A stretch of 64,000 nucleotides of DNA from Chitinophaga caseinilytica (GTDB taxonomy: Bacteria > Bacteroidota > Bacteroidia > Chitinophagales > Chitinophagaceae). Where the stretch lies: contig NZ_CP150096.1 in assembly GCF_038396765.1 (NCBI RefSeq), forward strand, positions 3,021,001 to 3,085,000, read 5' to 3'. Position numbers and translations under genes: made by a program. Positions 26,070-36,300 of the stretch are shown one piece after another. The notes under the pieces were generated by a model that saw nothing but the letters and a program-made list of their open reading frames with translations, had not been told where the DNA came from and made no database searches. The first letter of the stretch is position 1, and each line of letters begins with the position of its first letter.

Positions 26070-27707
26070 ATGATCGGAACCGCAGATATCGTCATAACCA
26101 TCGGTTATATCCTGCTTATCGTCGCCATCGGGCTGTGGACCGGGCTGCGGAAGAAATCCGCCGCCACGGAAGGCTCGGGCGCGTATTTCCTGGCGGGCAA
26201 AACCCTGCGCTGGCCCATGATCGGCCTGGCACTCTTCGCCACGAACATTTCCTGTCTTCACCTCGTGAGCCTCGCCCAGAGCGGGTTCGATTCGGGGCTG
26301 CTGAACGGGAATTTCGAATGGATGGCGGCATTCACCCTGATATTGCTCGCCCTGTTCTTCGTGCCGTTTTACATCCGGTCGGGCGTAGCCACGCTGCCCG
26401 ATTTCCTGGAAAGGCGGTACAACCGCGCTTGCCGCGACTGGCTGGCGATCGTGTCTATCGTATCGGCCGTCATCATTCATATCGCGTTTTCGTTCCTGGC
26501 GGGCGGCATTGTGCTGGAAACGCTCTTCGGGATCGATATGTACGCCAGTATCATCGTGATCGCCGCGCTCACGGGGCTTTACACGATCGTGGGCGGCTTG
26601 CGGGCCGTGGTGGTGACCGAATCCATTCAAAGCGTAGTGCTCATCGCCGGAGCGGTCATCATTACCGTGGCGGCCTGGAACAAAATGGGCGGCTGGCAGC
26701 CGATGGAAGCGGTGCTCGCCAACCAGGGCGCGCTGGACAAACTGAGCATGATGCGCCCGGTGGGCGATGCTTCGGGCATGTCGTGGATGGCGGTGTTCCT
26801 CGGGTACCCGATTTTGGGGATATGGTACTGGTGTGCCGACCAAACCATCGTGCAGCGGGTGCTCGGCGCCAAAGACGAGAACCATGCGCGGGTGGGCGCA
26901 CTGTTCTGCGGATTCATCAAAATCCTGCCGGTATTCATTTTCGTGCTGCCGGGGCTTTTCGCCTGGGCACTGTATCAATCCGGCGGGCTCGACCTGTCGG
27001 CCCTGAAACACGGGAACGGCGAGGTAGACTCCAAAGGCATATATACCCTCATGATCACGCAGCTGCTGCCTTCCGGGCTGATCGGCGTGCTGGTGGCGGC
27101 GTTGCTGTCGGGCCTCATGAGCCAGATCGCCGGGGCGCTGAATTCCATCGCTACATTGGCCAGCTTCGATCTGTACAAGCGGTTCCGGCCGGAGACGAAA
27201 GATGCCGACCTCGTGAAAGTGGGCCGTTGGGCGTCGGCGGTGGCGCTGCTCGTCTCCATCGGGCTGTTGCCTTTGCTGAACCGCTACCAGAGCCTGTTTG
27301 AAGGGATCAATGACGTGATCGCACACATCGCGCCGCCCATAACCTGCGTATTTCTGCTGGGGATTTTCTGGAAGCGGGCTTCCGCGCGGTCGGCCCAGCT
27401 CACGCTGTGGATCGGGTCTGCGCTCGGTGCGCTGGTGTACGCGATGAACAAATTGTACCCGCAGGGGCCGCTCGGCGGCATTCCTTTCATGATGATGGCA
27501 TTTTACCTCTTCCTGGCCTGTGTGGCCATGCAGGTACTGTTTTCGTTCCTTTATCCCGTGGTGCATACGGAAAAGAGCGGCGCCTTGTACTGGCGCTCCT
27601 GGCGCGAGCCGCTCGAAGGGGAAGGATGGAAGGGTTTTGGTAACTATAAATTTTTGTCGGTACTGTTGCTCCTGGTGATGGGGGTGCTGTACTGGATTTT
27701 CAGATAA
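26070..27707 (+). CDS. Sodium:solute symporter (SSS/SGLT family), probable L-fucose importer
   Basis: A 545-residue transporter with about 14 hydrophobic segments. The N-terminal part shows the SGLT-like pattern YFLAGKTLRWPMIGLALFATNISCLHLVSLAQSGF, and GLMSQIAGALNSIATLASFDLYKRF marks the sodium-binding fifth-repeat region. It lies 15 bases after fucD and just before the fucosidase, so import of released L-fucose across the inner membrane is the natural role; related sugars such as D-arabinose are possible. The neighbouring arabinose operon has no transporter of its own. Confidence 0.85.
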   Translation: MIGTADIVITIGYILLIVAIGLWTGLRKKSAATEGSGAYFLAGKTLRWPMIGLALFATNISCLHLVSLAQSGFDSGLLNGNFEWMAAFTLILLALFFVPFYIRSGVATLPDFLERRYNRACRDWLAIVSIVSAVIIHIAFSFLAGGIVLETLFGIDMYASIIVIAALTGLYTIVGGLRAVVVTESIQSVVLIAGAVIITVAAWNKMGGWQPMEAVLANQGALDKLSMMRPVGDASGMSWMAVFLGYPILGIWYWCADQTIVQRVLGAKDENHARVGALFCGFIKILPVFIFVLPGLFAWALYQSGGLDLSALKHGNGEVDSKGIYTLMITQLLPSGLIGVLVAALLSGLMSQIAGALNSIATLASFDLYKRFRPETKDADLVKVGRWASAVALLVSIGLLPLLNRYQSLFEGINDVIAHIAPPITCVFLLGIFWKRASARSAQLTLWIGSALGALVYAMNKLYPQGPLGGIPFMMMAFYLFLACVAMQVLFSFLYPVVHTEKSGALYWRSWREPLEGEGWKGFGNYKFLSVLLLLVMGVLYWIFR

Positions 27708-27724
27708 CCATGTTTAAAAACGTT

Positions 27725-29026
27725 ATGATGATGAAGAAACTGATACTATTGATGATGCTGTATTGCGGCGGATCGTTCGCGCAGTCGCCCGCTAAGACCG
27801 ATCCCGCGGTATTGCGCCAGTTCATGGACATGCGCTTCGGGATGTTTGTGCACTGGGGGCCGGTAAGCCTCCGCGGCACAGAGATCGGCTGGTCGAGGGG
27901 CGAGCAGGTGCCAACCGCTGAATACGACAATCTCTATAAAGAATTCAATCCCGTATTGTTCAATGCGGACGAATGGGTGAAAGTGGCCAAAGACGCGGGC
28001 ATGAAATACCTCACCATCACCGCCCGCCATCACGACGGCTTCTGCCTATGGCCTTCCGCCTTCACGGAATACGATATCGCTTCCACGCCTTACAAAAAAG
28101 ACGTGGTAGGCGCGCTCGCAGCCGCCTGCAAGAAACAAGGCATCAAATTCTGCATTTACTATTCCGTGCTCGACTGGTGGCATCCGGAATATCCCAACCA
28201 CTCGTCTACCAAGCCTTCCATCGATCCTAAATCGGATATGAACAAATACGTGGCTTACATGAAAAACCAGCTGAAGGAGCTCGTTACCAAATACGACCCC
28301 TACATGCTGTGGTTCGACGGGCAGTGGGAAGAACCCTGGACCGACGAGCGCGGCCGCGAGATCTACGCTTATCTCAAACAGCTCAAGCCCTCGCTCATCA
28401 CCAATAACCGGTTGGGGAAAGAATTCGCGGCGATGGACAACAAGCAGATCGACCATACCAAAATGGTGGGCGATTATGATACGCCGGAACAGGTGATCGG
28501 CAAAATGAACCTCACAACGCCCTGGGAAAGCTGCTTCACCATTTGCAAGCAATGGGCCTGGAAGCCGAACGACCAGCTGAAATCCCTCGAAACCTGCCTC
28601 GACATCCTTTCCAGAACGGCCGGCGCAAACGGCAACCTGCTCCTGAACGTAGGCCCCATGCCCGATGGCCGCATCGAAGCCCGCCAGGTGGCGCGCCTCC
28701 GCGAAATCGGGGACTGGATGCGGAAATACGGAACAGCGGTATACGGAACGATGGGCGGCCCCTGGGAGCCGAACGACAAATTCGCCGCCACGCGCAAAGG
28801 CAATAAAGTGTTCATCCACGTACTCAAATCCGCCGAAGGCGGGCTCACGCTGAAAGCCCTGCCGGGACGGAACATCAGCAAATCCGCCATCATCGGCGGC
28901 GGCGCCGTTACCACGGAAACCGCGAGCGACGAACTGCGCATCAAAATCCCGCAGCAGCCGGCCACTTTGCCGTATGTGATCGAGCTTACGCTCGACGGCC
29001 CGGCGGAACAATTGCCTATTCTTTAA
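27725..29026 (+). CDS. GH29 alpha-L-fucosidase
   Basis: A 433-residue secreted retaining fucosidase. Signal peptide MMMKKLILLMMLYCGGSFAQ, then the (beta/alpha)8 domain: MRFGMFVHWGPVSLRG, the substrate motif ARHHDGFCLW, and the nucleophile Asp198 in LWFDGQW. A beta-sandwich C-terminal domain follows from about residue 335. The start at 27725 is chosen for the signal peptide; 27710 is in frame and only adds five residues. It begins 17 bases after the symporter stop. Linkage specificity cannot be told. Confidence 0.9.
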   Translation: MMMKKLILLMMLYCGGSFAQSPAKTDPAVLRQFMDMRFGMFVHWGPVSLRGTEIGWSRGEQVPTAEYDNLYKEFNPVLFNADEWVKVAKDAGMKYLTITARHHDGFCLWPSAFTEYDIASTPYKKDVVGALAAACKKQGIKFCIYYSVLDWWHPEYPNHSSTKPSIDPKSDMNKYVAYMKNQLKELVTKYDPYMLWFDGQWEEPWTDERGREIYAYLKQLKPSLITNNRLGKEFAAMDNKQIDHTKMVGDYDTPEQVIGKMNLTTPWESCFTICKQWAWKPNDQLKSLETCLDILSRTAGANGNLLLNVGPMPDGRIEARQVARLREIGDWMRKYGTAVYGTMGGPWEPNDKFAATRKGNKVFIHVLKSAEGGLTLKALPGRNISKSAIIGGGAVTTETASDELRIKIPQQPATLPYVIELTLDGPAEQLPIL

Positions 29027-29044
29027 TCTTTTTAAACGCAATAC

Positions 29045-29443
29045 ATGAGAACGGTTTTCGTTTTGCTCATCGTGATGCTGGCCGCAGGTTGTGCGGAAAA
29101 GAAGACGGAGCGCTTCGGGATGGTGACCGGCATCAAACCCGAAAAGATCGCCTATTACAAGCAGTTGCATGCCCATGTCTGGCCGGGCGTGGTGAAAACC
29201 ATCGAGGCATGCAATATTCGCAATTACTCCATTTATCTGAAAGAGATGGATGGAAAAACATATCTGTTCAGTTATTTTGAGTACACAGGAAACGATTTCG
29301 CCGGAGATATGAAGAAGATGGCGGCAGACACGGTCACGCAGCGTTGGTGGAAAGAAACCGCTCCCGCGCAGATCCCCCTGCCAGACGCGGCCGCAACCGG
29401 CGAAACGTGGTCGAAGCTCGAAGAAGTGATGCACCTGCCTTGA
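29045..29443 (+). CDS. Lipoprotein L-rhamnose mutarotase-family enzyme (probable periplasmic L-fucose mutarotase)
   Basis: A 132-residue protein: a lipoprotein signal ending in LAAGC (Cys16) is followed by a complete RhaM/DUF718 domain (KPEKIAYYKQLHAHVWPGVVKTIEACNIRNYSIYL, then YLFSYFEYTG). The family interconverts alpha and beta anomers of 6-deoxy-L-sugars. The catalytic His of the family corresponds to the HAHVWP segment. It sits between two fucosidases, 18 and 30 bases away, so L-fucose is the likely substrate. Typical members are cytoplasmic; a membrane-anchored form would act where the fucosidases release the sugar. Confidence 0.85.
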   Translation: MRTVFVLLIVMLAAGCAEKKTERFGMVTGIKPEKIAYYKQLHAHVWPGVVKTIEACNIRNYSIYLKEMDGKTYLFSYFEYTGNDFAGDMKKMAADTVTQRWWKETAPAQIPLPDAAATGETWSKLEEVMHLP

Positions 29444-29473
29444 AATAGTCAACCAGCACAGTAAGCAATATCC

Positions 29474-30976
29474 ATGTACAGTTTTATGAAACGATGCGCG
29501 GGCGCCATGGCGCTTTCGCTCGCCACACTGGGCGCCACGGCCCAGCAGTTGCCCGCAAACAAGCCCAGCGCCGCCCAACAGGCGATGATCGACCGGGGAT
29601 ACGGCATGTTCATCCATTTCGGGGTGAATACTTTCGCAGATGTGGAATGGTCGGACGGTACCATCCCCGTCAGCCAGTACAACCCCACCCAACTGGATCC
29701 CGAACAATGGGTGAAAACCGCTAAGGACGCAGGTTTCCGGTATGTACTGCTCATCACCAAGCACCACGACGGGTTTTGCCTGTGGGACAGCAAGTACACC
29801 GAGTACGACGTGGCTTCTTCGCCCGTGAAGACCGATGTGGTGAAAGCTGTGGCCGACGCCTGCAAAAAGCACGGCCTGCAGTTCGCCATTTATTATTCGC
29901 TGTGGGACCGCAAGGAACCCACCTACAAAGATGCCGATCCGCAGCCTTACATCGACTATATGAAGAACCAGTTGACGGAGCTCTTCACGAATTACGGCCC
30001 CATCTGCGAGCTGTGGCTCGACGGTGGCTGGGACCGCAAGCCGGAGAACTGGGGCATCGACCAGCTGTATGCGCTGGTGAAGAAATTCAATCCCAAATGC
30101 GCCGTGAGCGTCAATCACACCATCGTGAACGAAGAAGGGAAACGGAATTACACGCGGCCGTCGAACATGACGGAAGACAACAAGTATTTCTTCCAGTATT
30201 TCCCGTCCGACTTCCGGCTGTGGGACCCGCAGATCATCACGCGGTTCGATAAAAAGCAATATCTCCACCAGGGGAAATCGTACTACCTGCCTTACGAAGC
30301 CACGATTTGCCTCAGCAGCCGCTACAACTGGTTCCAGAAATCGGCGCAGCTGCCCGTGCGCGAGATCGACGAAATGGAAGAACTGTTTTACTGGAGCACG
30401 GCCAACAACAATTGCCTGGTGATGAACATCCCGCCCGACCAGACGGGCCGCATCCGCGAATACGAAGCGTTGGCGGCCATCAACCTGGGGAAACGGCTGG
30501 GCCTTGCGCCGGGGAAACCTTTGCCGAAGAACGGTAAATTCGTGTCGGAACGCAGGCCCGCAAAGGCGTCGAGCGTGTATCCGGCGGATGCGAACAATCA
30601 GTACGACGGCAGTAAGGTGACCGACGGAAAGCTCGATAGCCGCTGGGCTTCGGCAGATACCCTCGCTTCCCTCGAAATTTCGCTCGATCCTTCCGAATAC
30701 TTCAATAAAATCAGCATTTTCGAATACAAGGATGTGAAGAATTCCAAAGACGGGTTCTCGCAACTGCGCGAGCCGCGCATCCGGGAATATGCGATCGACA
30801 TCCGCCAGAACGGCCAGTGGGAAACGATCTTTCTCGGCCATGAGCCCATGGGCGATTGCAAGGTGGTCCACCTGCCGAGGCGGTACAAGACAGACGTGCT
30901 GCGCTTCCGCGTGATGAAAGCCATCGACCTGCCGTCTATTTACGAAATTTCGGTAATCGATATGGCAAGAAAATAG
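29474..30976 (+). CDS. GH29 alpha-L-fucosidase with C-terminal discoidin-like domain
   Basis: A 500-residue secreted fucosidase, distinct from the upstream one. Signal peptide cut near ATAQQ, then RGYGMFIHFGVNTF, ITKHHDGFCLW and the nucleophile Asp183 in ELWLDGGWD. The (beta/alpha)8 barrel ends at about 345; residues about 360-500 look like an F5/8 type C (discoidin) domain, as in GH29 enzymes of the 1,3/1,4-specific group. The pairing of two different GH29 enzymes suggests attack on more than one fucosyl linkage. An ATG 12 bases in is another possible start. Confidence 0.88.
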   Translation: MYSFMKRCAGAMALSLATLGATAQQLPANKPSAAQQAMIDRGYGMFIHFGVNTFADVEWSDGTIPVSQYNPTQLDPEQWVKTAKDAGFRYVLLITKHHDGFCLWDSKYTEYDVASSPVKTDVVKAVADACKKHGLQFAIYYSLWDRKEPTYKDADPQPYIDYMKNQLTELFTNYGPICELWLDGGWDRKPENWGIDQLYALVKKFNPKCAVSVNHTIVNEEGKRNYTRPSNMTEDNKYFFQYFPSDFRLWDPQIITRFDKKQYLHQGKSYYLPYEATICLSSRYNWFQKSAQLPVREIDEMEELFYWSTANNNCLVMNIPPDQTGRIREYEALAAINLGKRLGLAPGKPLPKNGKFVSERRPAKASSVYPADANNQYDGSKVTDGKLDSRWASADTLASLEISLDPSEYFNKISIFEYKDVKNSKDGFSQLREPRIREYAIDIRQNGQWETIFLGHEPMGDCKVVHLPRRYKTDVLRFRVMKAIDLPSIYEISVIDMARK

Positions 30977-31022
30977 GAAGTCCAGTTATTTAATTAAAAT
31001 TTGAGAGAATTTCCAGAGACCG

Positions 31023-31044
31023 GCATCCCGATTTTTCGGGATGC
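31023..31044 (+). terminator. Hairpin between GH29 and GH95-like genes
   Basis: GCATCCCGA and TCGGGATGC (31023-31031, 31036-31044) form a perfect 9-base stem with a TTTT loop. Only TTCCTC follows, so it may be an mRNA-stabilising or partial terminator element inside the operon. Confidence 0.5.
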
Positions 31045-31076
31045 TTCCTCATTAATACCCAATTAAATTGTATGAT

Positions 31077-33296
31077 ATGAAACAACTTTTTACAGGGATG
31101 CTACTCGCCGTTGCTTTCTGTGCCGCGGCGCAGCCGAAGCCGGAACATAACCTCCGGCAAACCGATCTCCCGCGGAAATGGGACGAAGCCATGCCGCTGG
31201 GGAACGGGATGATCGGCGCCCTCATCTGGCAGAAATCGGACAAGCTGCGGTTTTCGCTGGACAGGGTAGATCTGTGGGACGACCGGCCCATGGCCAACAT
31301 CGACAAGCTGACTTTCAAATACGTAACGGAGCAGGTCCACAAAAAGGATTACGCCCCCGTTCAGCAATTGGGCGACGTGCCCTACGAAGCCAACGCCGCA
31401 CCCACCAAAATCCCCGGCGCCTCGCTGGAACTGGACATGAAAGGCTGGGGAAACCCCGTTTCCTCCGTGCTGGACATCAGCAACGGTGTGCACGAAGCCC
31501 GGTTCGCTTCCGGGGCGGTTTTCCGCACCTACGTGCACGCGGGGCAGGATGTAGGCGTGTTTTCGCTGGAAGGCGCGGTTTTCAGTCCCGAGCTCATCGC
31601 GCCGTCGTATGTCTCGGAAAGCAAGGGCGGTGAAGCCACGAGCGTAGACGGGCAAAGCCTGGTAAGACTGGGATACGGAAAGGGAACGGTCACCAAAGGC
31701 GCGAACGCCATCCGTTACCGGCAACCGACTTACGAAGGGCATTTTTACGAAGTATTGGTAGAATGGACCGTGAAAAACGGTAAAACCACCGGCTGGTGGA
31801 CGATCACCCCCGATCGGCCCGCCGTTATTCCTGCCGCTTCCAAAAACGAAGCGAAGAACTGGAAAAGCCACGCCGCCTGGTGGGCCGCTTTCTGGAAACG
31901 CTCTTCCATCCAACTGCCCGAGCCCCTGCTCGAAAAACAATACTATCTCGATATGTACAAATTCGGCAGCGTAGCCCGTGCGCATACGCCGCCGATCTCC
32001 CTGCAAGCGGTGTGGACGGCAGATAACGGCCATCTTCCGCCGTGGAAGGGCGATTTCCACCACGATCTCAACACCCAGCTGAGCTATTGGCCCGGGTATA
32101 CCGCCAACCATACCGATCTCACGGAAGGTTTTACCAATTGGCTCTGGAACACCCGCGCGGAAAACGAACGCTATACGAAGCAGTATTTCGGGGTGGAAGG
32201 GCTCAACGTTCCCGGCGTTACCACGCTTACCGGCAAGCCCATGGGCGGATGGATCCAGTATTCTTTCAGTCCCACCGTGGCGGCGTGGCTGGCGCAGCAT
32301 TTCTACTGGCAATGGAAGTTCAGCGGCGACGAAAAGTTCCTCCGGGAACGCTGCAAGCCATGGTTCGACCGGGTGGCCGTTTACCTGAAGAACGTCCGCG
32401 TCAAGGATCCCGCTACCGGTGTGTACAAATTGCCGCTCAGCTCATCGCCCGAATATCATGACAACAGCATCGATGCCTGGTTCACCGATTATTCGAACTA
32501 CGACCTCGCGCTCATCCGTTTCTTCTTCACCGCATATGCCGAAGTGGCCGCAGCGGCGGGAGACGGATCGGTGCCTCCGGCCGCGGACGCCCTGAAAAAC
32601 TATCCGGAACTATTCAGTGTAGACGGAAGGCTGGCCATCGCGCCGGGGCATCCGCAATTATCGTCGCACCGCCACCATAGCAACCTCATGGCGATTTATC
32701 CGGTAAAGATTTTGTCGTACGACCGGCCGGACGACCGCCGGGTGATCGACAGTTCCCTGGCCTGGATGAGCCGCAAAGGAACCAGGGCCTGGGTGGGTTA
32801 TTCTTTTGCCTGGGCGGCGTGCCTATACGCGCAAACGGGCAATGGGGACAGTACGGTGAGCTATCTGCGGAAGTTTGCGTCGAACTTCGTGTTGAGCAAC
32901 AGTTTCCATGTGAACGGCGATCAGAAAGGCGGACAATATTCCGGGTTTACATACCGTCCGTTTACGCTGGAAGGCAACTTCGCGTATGCGCAGGGTGTAC
33001 ACGAAATGCTGCTCCAAACCCGCGATGGCGTGGTGCTGCTTTTTCCGGCTACTCCGAAAGACTGGAAGGCGGCTGGTTTCCAGCAACTGCGCAGCGAAAG
33101 CGGTTGCCTGGTCAGCGCTTCGCTGGAAGGCGGAAAACTGAAAAGCGTGACTTTTGCGTCCGATAAAAATCAAACCGTGAAAGTGAAGCGGAATACGCCC
33201 GTGGGGAACATCGCTCCCGGGAAATCCGCTGTGGACGGGGATGTGATCACTGTAGAACTGAAGAAGGGCCGGCCCGTTACTTTGTTAGTAGATTGA
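31077..33296 (+). CDS. GH95-like glycoside hydrolase, probable alpha-L-fucosidase
   Basis: A 739-residue secreted enzyme of the (alpha/alpha)6 type. Signal peptide ends near FCAAAQP. The N-terminal sandwich begins KWDEAMPLGNGMIGALIWQ with LDRVDLWDDRP, the GH95 opening pattern. The barrel holds DLNTQLSYWPG, where GH95 carries its catalytic Asn-x-Asn; here the first residue is Asp. The presumed general acid is the Glu in SSSPEYHDNS. GH95 enzymes invert alpha-1,2-fucosyl or alpha-L-galactosyl bonds. Last gene of the fucose locus. The start at 31077 is preferred to 31068 because the leader MKQLF is typical. Family membership is likely rather than certain. Confidence 0.72.
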   Translation: MKQLFTGMLLAVAFCAAAQPKPEHNLRQTDLPRKWDEAMPLGNGMIGALIWQKSDKLRFSLDRVDLWDDRPMANIDKLTFKYVTEQVHKKDYAPVQQLGDVPYEANAAPTKIPGASLELDMKGWGNPVSSVLDISNGVHEARFASGAVFRTYVHAGQDVGVFSLEGAVFSPELIAPSYVSESKGGEATSVDGQSLVRLGYGKGTVTKGANAIRYRQPTYEGHFYEVLVEWTVKNGKTTGWWTITPDRPAVIPAASKNEAKNWKSHAAWWAAFWKRSSIQLPEPLLEKQYYLDMYKFGSVARAHTPPISLQAVWTADNGHLPPWKGDFHHDLNTQLSYWPGYTANHTDLTEGFTNWLWNTRAENERYTKQYFGVEGLNVPGVTTLTGKPMGGWIQYSFSPTVAAWLAQHFYWQWKFSGDEKFLRERCKPWFDRVAVYLKNVRVKDPATGVYKLPLSSSPEYHDNSIDAWFTDYSNYDLALIRFFFTAYAEVAAAAGDGSVPPAADALKNYPELFSVDGRLAIAPGHPQLSSHRHHSNLMAIYPVKILSYDRPDDRRVIDSSLAWMSRKGTRAWVGYSFAWAACLYAQTGNGDSTVSYLRKFASNFVLSNSFHVNGDQKGGQYSGFTYRPFTLEGNFAYAQGVHEMLLQTRDGVVLLFPATPKDWKAAGFQQLRSESGCLVSASLEGGKLKSVTFASDKNQTVKVKRNTPVGNIAPGKSAVDGDVITVELKKGRPVTLLVD

Positions 33297-33312
33297 GGAA
33301 ACATACCGAATG

Positions 33313-33348
33313 AAAAAGGCTCCACGTGTTTTGCGTGGAGCCTTTTTT
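33313..33348. terminator. Bidirectional terminator between fucose and mannose loci
   Basis: AAAAAGGCTCCACG (33313-33326) pairs perfectly with CGTGGAGCCTTTTT (33334-33347). T runs on both strands fit termination of both convergent genes. Confidence 0.88.
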
Positions 33349-33362
33349 ATGCCGGGGCATTA

Positions 33363-36300
33363 TTATGGAACAATAAAGAATTCATGGACGCCCATGGCCG
33401 GAAGACTGATTTCCGCATCGGGCGCAAACCGTTCGCCGCTTTGCAAACGCTGTAGGCCGGAGGGTTTCAGCGATCCCCAAACGAACTTCGTGCTTTGCGC
33501 GGTTTTTTCGGGATTAAACAATCGCACCATGAGGCTGCCGTTTTCCTGCGGTGTGATGGAAGTGGCGATGACGGATTGATTGCTGAGGCTGAAGAGGCTC
33601 TGTGGCACAGTTACCCCGGCTTTCAGCGGGAAGCTCAGGAAGGGCTGGGTGAACATGGCCGCGGCTTTTTCCATATCGGCGCCGCTGTTTTCCGCGTGGG
33701 GGCGCAAAGCGTACCGGTAGCTGCTCACGCCTTCCTGGTCGGATTTGTAATTGGTATGCCAGTAATTGTTCATGACGTACGCGAACCATGTGGCGGTGGG
33801 TTTCCCGTCTTTCCGCCATTCCTTGTGGCTTTGCGAAATGGTCAACCGCTCGTCGATCATGGCGCCGGGCTCTACCATTGGTGTTTCGAGCAGCATCCAT
33901 TGGACACCGCGGTTTTCATCGGAAACGTTCAGCCACCGGCGGCCGTAGAGGAAATCCATGTTGGAGCCGGGAAGCTGATCATCCAGGTAGCGCATGGTGC
34001 CATAACCCGCGTCCAATGTAGTTGTGGGCGATGTGATGCCGAAGGGGAACCCGAAATGCAGGGCTTCCTTGCTACGAACGGGCTTTTTGTCTACGATATT
34101 CTCTATCACCGCTTCTTTCGCGCCGGCATACAGGATGATGCGCTTTTCGAGGGAGCGCGCGCCGGGCGCTTCGCCTTTCAGTGAAATTACCGTCAACACC
34201 GGCCCTTCGTCGATAACGCTGGCCGTGAGCGCAGGCGTGGTTTGCGCGCCGGCGGGGTCTCTGCCGGGAACGTACCAGTAACTGTTCAGGCCCTGATCGC
34301 CGAACTGGCCGGCGAGGTTATGCCCGTCCGGCCCGGAAAGTTGCGTGATGCTCCCATTCCCCGGATGCCACGCCAGCGAAACGAATCCGTTGGAAAGGCC
34401 TTGCGCGCTGCGTTTGAACGGCGTCGCGGTTTTAACGGTTTCGTCGGAAACGGTGTAAACGGCCGATCCGAAGGGAGGGACGTTTTCTGCGATGAATGCG
34501 TAGCGGCCGTTGTGGATTTTTTGCAGGGGGGATTTTTTTCCTTTCGCATCTTTCACCGAAGCGCCTGCCACCTGTATTTCAACGGGCCCCGACGCCGGCC
34601 ATGAGTGCGTGTTTACGACTACGATCTTTTTAGAAGTGGCGTCTGTAAAGGGTTCCAGGAGGGAGGTCGCCAGTGCGCCCGTCTGTTGGTCGCCGTCTTG
34701 CATGAACTGCTTCTTGATCCGCCATTGCTCCGTCACGAAATCGACATCGGGTTGGGAAATGCTGTTATGCGCACCCCAGGTATGTTCGTGGAACATGAGG
34801 ATGTTGGTCCAGGCTTCGTAGAACTGCCGGCTGGAATAGCGTTTCGGCGACAGAATGGCGTAAGCGTTGGCGATCTGCTGGAGGCGCAGGCTGTTGACGC
34901 GGTTCTTCCCTTCTTCCTGCGCAGTAGAAGCGGCACCGTCTTCCCAATAAGGTGTGATGTCTCCGGAAACCACCGGCAAGTCTTTCCCGTATTGCTTTTC
35001 GAATGCGGGGAAAAGTCGGTCGGGCGTGGAAAGCACGATTTTCGGTGACGAATATTTTTCATTCCATTCCTTCACGAAACGGCTGATGGCAGTGTCTATC
35101 GGCCCATTGTCGGCCACAACGTTATAACGCCATTGCACGAGGGTGTAGGGATAGTTTTTGTTGGCCAGGTCCTGGAGGTATTCGGCGATCTTCTTCGCGC
35201 CCCGTTCGAAAACGGCGCCGGGTGCGGTACCATGCCAGGAAGAATAACCTTTCCCGCCTGTCCAGAAGAGGATTTTCTCTTCTCCCGACGGACTTTTCCA
35301 GTACACCGGCTTATCGCCCCAGGTGCGCACGAAATGCCCGACACGGTCGCCGAGGTAGGGATGGTTCTCGCCCAGGTAATTCGGGCCGCTGGAGAAATAT
35401 TTCACGCCCCCTTTCGCCAGGGCCGTGACCGTAGACCAGGTGTAACCCGGCACGTCGGAGATCATGGCGCTGGGGATGGTAAACCCGAACTCCTTCCGCA
35501 ATTGCTGCGCGTAGTCGGTGTAATGGAACATTTCTTCCGGGAGGCTCAGCCCGGTGAGGATGTTGGCGTACAGCGCCGAAAGACAGATGTCGCCATTTTT
35601 CACGGCCTGGACGAACGCGGCTTTCCGGTCGGCGCTGGCCTGTTTTATCCAATGCTCCACGGCCCACAGCGATTCGATGTTCCAGCGGAATTTCGCTTCG
35701 TCGGGGTAATGCTTCGTGGAAGCGATCATGTCGAGCGCATCGTCGATATTCTTGAGGTGGATTTTCAGGACGTCGGGCTGTAAATGTGAGTAGCCGATGT
35801 CGGTATGGGAATGATGGATGAAATGCAGTTCCCGGTGGATGATCGGAGCGAGCTGCACGAATTTGTCGGTAATCACTTTCTTCCCGTCGAGCACTTTGAC
35901 CCGGATGCTGTCTGCCCGCTGCACGGGCGTTACCGGTACATCGAAGTTGGAAAGGCCGTCCGTCGCCACGAATGAATACGTGGCATTGCCCGCCTCCACC
36001 CGGTATGTGCGCGGCATTCCGAAATGGAGGGCCGTCAGCGTGAGGGGCTGCTTCCCGTTCCGCAACAGGAAAGGCTGTGGCGCAATGTCCACTTTTTCCT
36101 GGAACGTGAATTTGAAGGTCATGTACCAGTCGTTGCTTTGCTGCGCCTGTCCTACCACTTTCAACACTACCGGTTTTCCGGGCTGAACGGCGGAAACGGG
36201 CAGCCGCAGGAAAGCGAGGCCGTGCGCGTCATTGGCGCCGTCGCGCTTCGTTTGCATGAACACGATCCGGCTGCTGTCGGGCCCGGCGTACGACCAGTTC

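Noticed and set aside
28046..30871. A 941-codon open frame antisense to the fucosidase genes
   Set aside because: It lies opposite three well-supported genes, has His/Arg/Phe-rich composition typical of antisense frames in GC-rich DNA, and shows no domain.
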